From: Angiostrongylus vasorum
Taxonomy: Eukaryota; Nematoda; Chromadorea; Rhabditida; Metastrongylidae
Length of the DNA: 64,000 nt
Assembly: GCA_018806985.1 (NCBI GenBank)
Contig: JADANN010000380.1
Coordinates: 1,986,501-2,050,500 of the forward strand
Reading direction: 5' to 3'
Part shown: in pieces, positions 56,298 to 64,000 of the stretch
Numbering within the stretch: the stretch's first letter is position 1
How the letters are laid out: the number at the start of each line of letters is the position of its first letter
The notes under the pieces: model-generated
Told to the model about the DNA's origin: nothing
What the model saw: only the letters and a program-made list of their open reading frames with translations
The model's database searches: none
Translations under genes and position numbers: made by a program

Positions 56298-59200
56298 CAT
56301 GCACACCTCGACATTACTCGCTCTCTTCGCAGTTATCGTTCAGGTAAGGTGATTGCCACATTTACAAGTCATTGTGAACTATTAGGTCTTATTTTTTAAA
56401 GGTCGACATAGATATTACTATGTATTAATTTCAAAGCAGTCGTGGTAGGCGTTTGCTACGCCTGTTTTTGTTCTTTCTGAAGAACTAAATTTCTTCTAAA
56501 GACCTTTCCGCGCGACTGAAAAGGTTTCGCTAGCCTTACACGTCATGTGCTTTATGACGTTTTAAGTAAGTTGTAACTGATCTGTTTAGTGAAATGTTCG
56601 AAAAATTTCTTGTACTCTTACGACGCTGATAGTGATTTCTCGGTGTTCAACAACAGTGACGAAATCACTGCATGCAGATTAGAGAGTCAGGACGAGTTGT
56701 CTCGCTCTAGGAAAAATATCACTGCTTCACCTGGGAATGATTTGGTGTTAGAGGTGGAGTCTATATATACGCGAGTGGCCACCACACAGTGGTATCTCCC
56801 ACTATCCTTCTCCAATTTTGATATATGAAAACTTCTGTAGTCCTGAGATTGACTGCCTCTGCAGTGGTTAGAGGTGTTCTGCAATACACTCATTTGTCTC
56901 TACGGTGCTGAATCGATTCGATTGCATGGCACATCCTTAGGAATATATCAACGACAAAAAAAACTTTATTCTTTACCCTTTTATCCTTTATCTTGGTAGT
57001 ACTTCATGTTATCTATCACTGTTGTTTTGGTTTGAAATGATGTGCGTTGCACTTGAGCCTTTCATCTAATGACATATCAAGTGGAGCAGATAGGGTTGGC
57101 AACAAATGTCCCATTGAAAGGCTCTCAAGACTGATAATCGTTGATAGCAGTCGCTGACACCTTGTGCTCGGTCACGAATTGGGGCCACTAGTCAGTTACG
57201 CCATCAAGGACTTTGGTTGTTCTACGATCCACTGAACGCTCTGTTATTTCCTACACTAACTTTCACATTAACCCAATTTGCTGACACGATTGCGTAACGG
57301 TTGCCCTAACTGGGCATGAAGTTAATAAATTTACAAAAAGACACATCAAATATTGATTAGCAGTTAAACGTGAAAAAAGGCTTTAAAAAACCGAATTTGG
57401 CGCCATTATATCCATCAGGCTGCCGTTTCCCTTGAATAAACGTTAAGAAGGAATTTGCTGTGTTTGAAGCTGTTGGAACAATGCAAAATTTAAAGAACTG
57501 AAATAAGCGGATGCAGTAGAAATTAGAAATTCAAGGAAGGAAGGGATAAAGTGACTGGGGAAGAAATGCTGAGAAACGCAACCTCACCAGAACTAATCAA
57601 TGACATCTATCGGTTACTTGAGTTGTCAGACACTTAACCCTTTTTTACTTTTTTTTTATACGACCCGTCTTCACGTCTAGTGTGCGGATCCCAGCTATTC
57701 TCATGTTCGATTCTTTTCCTTGCATCCATCACCTCACGAAGCTCTTGCAACTTTTACGTGTGGCTTCGGCTACTACTTGAGGGATTTTTCATTTCATCTT
57801 GAATATCATAGAATGCCGGTCAAGTCGATTCTTCCTGGAGTCCTGAGATAGCCGGGCTAGAACGTTCCTAGTTAGATTGCAGATATTGATTTTTTTTCCC
57901 AGACAAGTCCGATACAAATTTCCCGGCGCAGGAGGGGTGAGAGGCTTAGTTGGTCCGGAGTGGAATCAAACTAGCACCATACTAGTGATAACCGACATCA
58001 TTACCACTGTGCTATCCACCCCAGTTGACGTTCTACTAGAAATTAATTATTATTTTATCATTTACTTGGTGATCGTTCCACTATATAGTGAAGACTTAAA
58101 CACGTCTTCAACTCATGTTGACACTATTCATGCTCGAACATGTTTCGCCCACCTTCACGAAAAATCGTAAGGACCCTAACACAATTTCAATCTCTCTGAC
58201 ACATTGATGGCTTGGTGGGACTTTTTCCTTGAGGTTCTGAGAAAGTTGTGAGTGACCGTTTCCATTTCCCTACCTTACAGAATAGCCAACCGTTCACATC
58301 TAAGGGATCGCTGCTTCGTTGTAACCACGTTTTCTCGAGAGAACGACAACGTACTTTACACCTACTCAGTTTTGGTCTCCGAAAGGACTTATCGAGTGCC
58401 TAAATATGGGAGGCACTAGTGAAAATAAATACAGCGCATTTCGAGACTCCTAAGCGCTCTCCTCCATAGTAAGGAGGCAAGATACCAAGATTCAGGGCGA
58501 GGGAGTAGTTTTACACAATATTACAACATGTTTTTCATCCACTCCAGTCAAGTGATACTTTCATTACAAATTTGCAATGACGGTAGGAAAATGAAGGAAA
58601 GGAAAAAGGGGAAGGCTTAAGGCAAAATTGGAGAAACACGCTATTTTACCATTTCTAACAAATGCACGTTTCTGCAGAGTTCTGGCATATGTAATTCCAA
58701 ATGTGCTCCTTCCTGTTGCGATGATCATACAGGGAAGCGTTCACCTTTCTATGGGAGCACCATTGTCAACATGGTGACCAAAAGAGAATATCGCATGAAG
58801 ACGCAGATGACTTTCCATACTTTCAACGAACATGTATATTATCTCACCTTATTCCCAGCCATCTTACAGGCATCCACTTGACTCCTCGTTCTCCTACAGC
58901 AATAACCATCCTATAAGTGTTTTGCCCTTAAGTATCTCCTTCACTGTAAAATGATGCAACCCAGTCTAATAATCCAAACTCCAGCAAAGGGATTCATATT
59001 CTGCCGGTAGAAACACAAAAATACTTTTCTGTTGAGCTCTTTAATGTTGCGTTTAACTTTCGATTTGTCCCAGTGCCGTCCTACTTTTTTCAGTGCGTTT
59101 AAATCGTCCTAACATTCGAAAATGAGAACAAAATCTGGATGAGCCATACTTATGAAATAAACTAAAATATACGGAAGGGTCTATGTTTCTGAGATCAGAG

Positions 59201-62024
59201 TTGTTTAGTGGACCTGGATCATTCTAGGGAAAGGAGAAATCTTACATTTATGATATGAGGTTCTATTTTTTTGGCGCCTTTAACAAAAAACCTAACCATG
59301 GGTCGTTCCCCGAAAAAATGCATTTGTGTAGGCTTGCTCCCAGTTGGGCTTCCATGAAAGTGGAACTCTTTCTCAGCTTTTGAAACCCTGATTAACAGGT
59401 CCTCCAGCGTACATCGCATCCCAACTCCCATGAATATCTCCAGTCACGATAAAGCTGTAAACCGGTCTCATGAAATCCGTTTTTTAACGGAGGAGATTGA
59501 AACGTTTGTTTAACTGAAACGCATCATTACATCAGGAATCTGGATGCACTTGTCCGAGGGTACAGTTGCACCAATTCATGCTGCTTTGGTTTAAGTTCCC
59601 AATCTGTGACTGTTCTATGTATTTTTTTTCTTTGCAACTGCACATTTCCCTAATAATTGGAGGTCTGGTTCAGATTTATGACCTAGTCATTGAGACAAAA
59701 ACGGTTCCGTTCAAGCTGACGTCCTAAAAAATCTTTTTATTTTAAACGATTGAAAATGTTTTTTATGAAGAAGAACCATTCGAATATAAAATAGTCTCAC
59801 TCTAATAAATCCTGGAATTTATTTTTAGAATAGGTTCGCAACAAATGTTGCTGATTTTTGCTTCTTTTCCTTTTGATCTAACTGTTAACAAACGATCACT
59901 AAGAGCCACTCATAGCCAATCATCACTGAATGTAATAGAATGTCCTTCCAACCCACGGTGGAGTGTAGACCTGTAACGGAATCGAAACAAGTTCTTTCCC
60001 TTTTTAAACGCAGATTTCAGTGAGAAAGACAGGAACAAATTTGACACCATAATGGCTCTTGAAAAATAAATCTGACAGGTCCTGCATTTCATGGACCATA
60101 GGGTTGGAATTTCTGACCATGGTTAACTGATTCCAGACGAAGTAGCACTGAAGCATACCAGAAGAAAAAAATTGTGGTTCCTTCTTGTTGAATAGGTGGC
60201 TACTGAATATATATTTATTTCCGAAAACCTCTTGAAGGGTGATCTAGTGTGAAAAAGATTGCTGACAAGGGGTGCTAATGAACAGTTAGGATAAATGAAT
60301 ACAGAGTTATCACTTTGAGCGTTATATCAGAGCTCAAACGACCCAACGGATTAGCGAATTGTCCCATGACGTACGGATGCCACCGAAGTGGCCAGAAATC
60401 CATATTCACTCCCTCAACGAAGTTGCACCTCGAAGGATTACGACGTTGTGTACGGCAATAGATTAACTCCGAGATCGTCCTTCTTGTCTTTACTCTGTAA
60501 AAATTGGGTGTACATGGCAATTGACCGAATCTGAAACCGTTCGTGTGATTAGAGCAGGACGCAGTTTTGAAGCCGAAGGGAGCGGAGAAAGTAGCGGTGA
60601 AGGTTTGCAGTCCTCAAATATTTCGGTTAATTTTTCAATGAGTGCATGGGAAACTTTGTTTGTTTCCAAGGTAATCTATTGCACTTCCCAGCGACTTGTA
60701 GACAAAAAAATCGAATGAAACGTTTTGAGGAAGATTCTCCAGAAGACTGTTATCTTTTTGCTCAGAATTCTTCTGAACGGAAAAGCTGAAAATCTTCTTG
60801 GAAAGGAAGTAAGAACACTGGAAGTGAAACTGTTTTTCAGGCAATGAAAAAGCTGAAGAAGGATCAGGTGAAGGATCAGGCGATGTTGATGTGGCAACAA
60901 CTGGTGAAGGATCAGGTAAGAGATAGAACTTAAATAAATAATGGAATGTTCATTAGATCTGCAACATGTTCAGCACATAACCGCAATGTTCCCGAGATAT
61001 TTGCAAAACTCCGGATCGCTGGTGTCTGTAGTGGGGACCGAACACGCTACTACCCTTTCTGAGGGGCTAACACATTCACAAGCAAGCCACGCGTGTCCTT
61101 CGTTTCGCCTGTCTTTCAGCAGTGTTGTGCAGATTTGTGCTCCCCAGAACGTTAACGGGTGATTGCTGATAGCTCCTATAGGTCAATAACACGGCTGAGA
61201 GACAGGCGAAACGAAGGACTCGCATGGTGTAGTGGTGAACGTGTCACTTGATACTTGATACTTGAATGGCCCGTTCTCACTGGTTGTGCGGGCCCTAGCA
61301 TAATCTTCATTTTTCGGAGATTTGCTAGTTAAGCCATTGTGGTACCCTGGAGTCCCGATGTCAGTCTGGCGAAAGTCTGTCCCAGGTCTTAACCACCACA
61401 GGCAGTCGCAACCGTTGTGGATCGGAGGGAGATTTGCCACCATACGACTTTGATTTTAGGATGATGTGGATCCTGGTATTGGTTTACTCTTAGCTAGGCT
61501 TCCGGATGGAAACGCCGGACTCCTTCTCAGCTTGAGAGACCATGCCAGGGGATGAATCCCCTGCTGTACATCGCAGTCCGACACCCAGGAACACCTCCTA
61601 GCCATGATGAAGTGCTAAACCGTTGGGAGGGGTGGACGTGTTATTCTCCAGAAAGGGTAATAACGTCTTCGGTCCCCAGCACAGACATCAGCGGTCCGGA
61701 GTTTTGCAAATATCTCAGCAACATTGTGGTTATATTGTTACATAATGTACTGCCATTGAAAATTAGTAGGCAGTAAGTAAAAAAAATTTGACAACATTGT
61801 TTAGCACAGTTCTCGATTTTGCATCAGCTAGAACACTTTTTTCTTCTTTTTAAATGGAACTTAGAGCATATGAAAAACAATACGCTGTAAATGCATCAAT
61901 TTCGACGTTTGTTGGTTTCTTCGTTCTAAACTTAGCAATGAAGGTTTCAGGCGGAGAAGCGAGTGGAGAGAATATCGAAAATAATGCCGTTACCGACAAG
62001 CCCACTTTACTCGCGTTCTTCTAA
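56298..62024 (+). CDS. Chondroitin-proteoglycan-like secreted protein (incomplete model)
   Basis: Exon 56298-56342 starts MHTSTLLALFAVIVQ, a short signal-peptide-like sequence followed by a CAG/GTAAGG donor. Downstream small exons 60558-60602 (FEAEGSGESSGEG), 60841-60915 (AEEGSGEGSGDVDVATTGEG) and 61951-62024 (GEASGEN to TAA) all begin and end in phase 1, or end at the stop, and carry acidic Ser-Gly repeats. Such (E/D)xSG(E/D) sites are typical glycosaminoglycan attachment sites in nematode CPG proteins. Exon 1 ends in phase 0 while 60558 needs phase 1, so at least one exon between 56343 and 60557 is unrecognised. A decayed family A SINE (56850), a family B repeat (57635), a partial family D repeat (59320) and nested C and D repeats (60965-61785) fill the introns. 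Exons could belong to two genes; the link is inferred from strand, phase and composition. Confidence 0.5.
56850..57000 (+). mobile_element. SINE family A, large internal deletion
   Basis: Head-like CTGCAGTGGTTAGAGGTGTT, then a jump to GATTGCATGGCACATCC and a TTTATCCTTTATC tail. Lies in the first intron of the proteoglycan-like gene. Confidence 0.65.
57635..58025 (-). mobile_element. SINE family B
   Basis: Nearly full copy: tail side TTTTTTTTATACGACCCGTC, GATAGCCGGGCTAGAACG, head with TGGAATCAAACTAGCACC and CCACTGTGCTATCCACCCC. In the first intron of the proteoglycan-like gene. Confidence 0.8.
58026..59319. other. Intronic or intergenic, nothing recognised
   Basis: AT-rich sequence inside the first intron of the proposed proteoglycan gene. 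I looked for the missing phase 0 to phase 1 exon here and found no convincing acidic Ser-Gly candidate. Confidence 0.4.
59320..59470 (-). mobile_element. Family D repeat, 5' part only
   Basis: GTACATCGCATCCCAACTCC and GATAAAGCTGTAAACCGG match the family D 5' portion; the rest is unrecognisable. Confidence 0.5.
60965..61785. mobile_element. Family C inverted pair interrupted by family D
   Basis: Minus half 60965-61150, plus half 61150-61240 resuming at about 61640-61785. The plus half is split inside its GTGGTGAACGTGT segment by a complete family D insertion. Confidence 0.8.
61243..61640 (-). mobile_element. Family D repeat nested in family C
   Basis: Full minus-oriented copy with a tail reading ACTTGATACTTGATACTTGA on the plus strand. 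Flanks share GGTGRACGTGT (11 nt), a target-site duplication within the host family C copy, so D moved after C. Confidence 0.85.
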
Positions 62025-63130
62025 AAGGACATCTCGTACAGCCATGGGGTGAACTCGTCCAAGCCCAGTACAGTGATCGCAATTTGTTCATGGAGAAGGC
62101 CACGACTAGCCACATCTATACCTTGTACTACAGAGTATATATTGATTCTTCTTTATTACGAATTTCCTTTACATTTTCCTCTTCCTATCTAGCCGGCTCT
62201 CACGTTGGTGATTGTTATGCGGAATATTTCTATTAGAAGATGAATATGTAGTATTCATTGTTTATCGCCTTTGCGTTGAGTGGTTCATGAATGTGATTCC
62301 TTACCATCGTCGTTTGGAGATTCTGCTAAAAAGCCGTCGTCCTTAGAAACCTCGGTTGTTTGTGTTTGTCTAATCTTACTGATAGATTGTGATTCGTTCT
62401 TGAGATATAAATTTAAATTGAAAACATCTTTGTCGTTCAGTCGGATTCGAATCGTTACAGGAAGATCGTCTACTGCTGTTCGTCCACGTTTACTGCACAG
62501 ATCAATGCAGAGTTATTTGAAGACACCTGAAACATTTTACCGTCTTGCAATCGATACTCTTTTATGATTTCAGTATAAGCCACAGTTTCTGTAGATTTTT
62601 TAAAGTAAACGTTAAAACTAGGCAAGAATGGCTTTGTAAAGACTATGTATGGATGAAAATGATGTCTTCAATCTTTACATGTCGATATTTACTCACTGAG
62701 CTGAGTCCTAAGCTCGCAGTGCTCGACGATGTGTTGATTAAAAAGAAGTGTATGTCGTGGCCTGGTCGATGTCAGTTGGTCTTTTAACCTCGCCTGTTAT
62801 AATCATAAGAGGCTGACGATGACATGAAGTTGACATGCTTTTTTCATCCGTGCTGATTATTACTGAAAAGGCCATTTAATTCTACAGGCCCACTGTCGCT
62901 CTACGATCCTGGTTTTCAGGCTCACAAACAGAGTTTAGTGGAATATTATAATTAACGCGTAATTGAAAAATGAAGTTATGCATGAAATCCTACCTCTCAA
63001 GGGGGCAGCGAGCGTTTTGGACTTGTTCCACACTCCAGACAATTATCGTTATTCTTTGGAGAGCTCTCTTAATTCTTCGCATTCTTGTTGAGCAAACGCG
63101 AGGCGTTATTTTATTCTTTATTCATGAACA
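62025..63130. other. Downstream of the proteoglycan-like gene, nothing recognised
   Basis: Begins after the TAA at 62024; several short frames, none with a known motif. It ends at the hammerhead-like hairpin of the Penelope-like fragment. Confidence 0.4.
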
Positions 63131-63168
63131 AGCTGACGTTTCCGTGAATTTCGCTTTCCTCAGAGCCT
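63131..63168 (-). ncRNA. Hammerhead-like hairpin next to PLE GIY-YIG
   Basis: AGGCT, CTGAGGA, an imperfect stem, GGAAAC, GTC, AGCT on the minus strand, about 100 nt downstream of the GIY-YIG frame on the same strand. This ties the hairpin to Penelope-like elements. Followed by ATGAATAAAG, also seen after other copies. Confidence 0.4.
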
Positions 63169-63239
63169 GGAAAGGTCAAGTTCACAGCAAAACACCTCCA
63201 TAACCAAACAGAGAAAACGCTAAACCAAGATTTCAATCA

Positions 63240-63740
63240 CAGTGAACACAGAACAGCTTCTTTGCATGCATACTCACCGCTTTCTATGAGTCTTCCACTG
63301 AGTATGTCGCGTGGAGAGCAATCGCACAGAATTCACATGGAAGCGTAATGTACCCATCCCATCACCCCTGCGGTTCATTTTCGGATTTCTGGAATTAATC
63401 GAGAACGCCTCGAGAGTTTTGTGCGCTTGTGTTCTCGATTCCTGCGCGAGGATCGTGACACGTACTTTAAAGTCCTCCCCGCTATGTTGGGTGCTATGCG
63501 TACATAGTGGGGTATTTGGTTTACGTTTACTGATTAGGTGTTCTTTTATGCGGACACAGAGTGGTCCACCCGTTACGCCAATGTATTCGTCTCCGCACGC
63601 TTTACAGGAGATCAGATAAACTGTACCCGAGCTCATGCAATCACCGTCTCTACCATTAGGGGCAAATTATGCAAATTTGCGTTGCGTTCCACATGGACGG
63701 TCATATAGGCGGTTACGAACTAGCTGACGCCTAAGAGTAC
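63240..63740 (-). pseudogene. Penelope-like GIY-YIG endonuclease fragment (second copy)
   Basis: A 120-codon open frame (63636-63274) reads SSGTVYLISCKACGDEYIG followed by LCVRIKEHL, DFKVRVTIL and NRRGDG: a nearly complete GIY-YIG domain of a Penelope-like element. Just upstream, LVRNRLYDRPCGTQR and a CIICP zinc-finger-like motif lie in different frames, so the reading frame is broken. The 3' side runs into a hammerhead-like hairpin at 63131-63168. Confidence 0.8.
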
Positions 63741-63819
63741 TCGGTGGCATTTCAACTACGTTTACCGAATTCTCTAGAATCTCTCTTTCTCTAAATTACC
63801 GAACACTCTCTTAAGCATA

Positions 63820-64000
63820 AATAATAGGCAATGAACAAAAGGTCAAACATTTTGACTTCGCCTACAGCCTCAGCTTAACTGGGGGCTCAATATCGATTTG
63901 TGCTTTCTAGACCATTCTCGCTGACGGGTGATTGCTGATGGCATCGCGAGGATAAAAAAAAACTGCCTTAGACAGGCAAAGCAAGTGTATCGATAGCGAA
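63820..64000 (+). mobile_element. Family C, cut by window edge
   Basis: CAGCCTCAGCTTAACTGGGG and GACGGGTGATTGCTGATGGC at the right edge; the element continues beyond the window. Confidence 0.65.

Noticed and set aside
1..64000. tRNA genes suggested by A and B box matches
   Set aside because: All matches fall inside repeat families A, B or C; no complete cloverleaf with anticodon arm and acceptor stem was seen.
1..64000. CRISPR arrays, operon-type bacterial genes or ribosome binding sites
   Set aside because: The window is eukaryotic; repeats are dispersed, not regularly spaced.

Overview
The window looks like nuclear DNA from a clade V (strongylid) parasitic nematode, probably hookworm-like. 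The evidence is AT-rich DNA, small exons split by repeat-filled introns, 3' splice acceptors sitting just before start codons (as in spliced-leader trans-splicing), and an RTE retrotransposon and Penelope-like elements of the type abundant in hookworm genomes. The genus is inferred; no search was run.

Positions 1-30.4 kb hold three conserved protein genes, all on the minus strand and read right to left: a STRIP1/2 (FARL-11) homologue of the STRIPAK complex (30394-18317, 19 exons, stop codon found), a methylmalonic aciduria type A (MMAA) G-protein chaperone of mitochondrial B12 metabolism (17365-9825, 9 exons, stop codon found), and a DNA ligase III homologue with a PARP-type zinc finger (9259 to the left edge, 13 exons visible, C-terminal half off the window). 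Gaps of about 0.95 and 0.57 kb, a shared strand and acceptor-like sites next to all three starts suggest, but do not prove, a polycistronic unit. Exon phases agree almost everywhere. The four exceptions are each explained by one surplus base in a homopolymer run, which looks like sequencing or assembly error rather than gene decay.

Positions 30.4-56 kb are mostly a graveyard of mobile elements: an internally deleted RTE element (34.3-36.7 kb), Penelope-like reverse transcriptase and GIY-YIG fragments (32.2-32.7, 38.7-39.1 and again 63.2-63.7 kb), and many short repeats. I recognise no conserved host gene there; a few unassigned coding-like patches are listed with low confidence.

Positions 56.3-62.0 kb on the plus strand appear to carry a small secreted chondroitin-proteoglycan-like gene: a signal-peptide exon followed by tiny phase-1 exons rich in acidic Ser-Gly repeats. 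At least one exon is still missing from the model.

Short repeats fall into four families across the window. Family A is a tRNA-derived SINE with a (TATCCTT)n tail and target-site duplications. Family B is a second tRNA-derived SINE sharing a central domain with A. Family C has long inverted ends, tRNA-like Pol III boxes, and often occurs as inverted pairs. Family D ends in (TCAAGTA)n. Recurrent hairpins with CTGANGA and GAAA boxes, next to Penelope-like sequence, resemble minimal hammerhead ribozymes.
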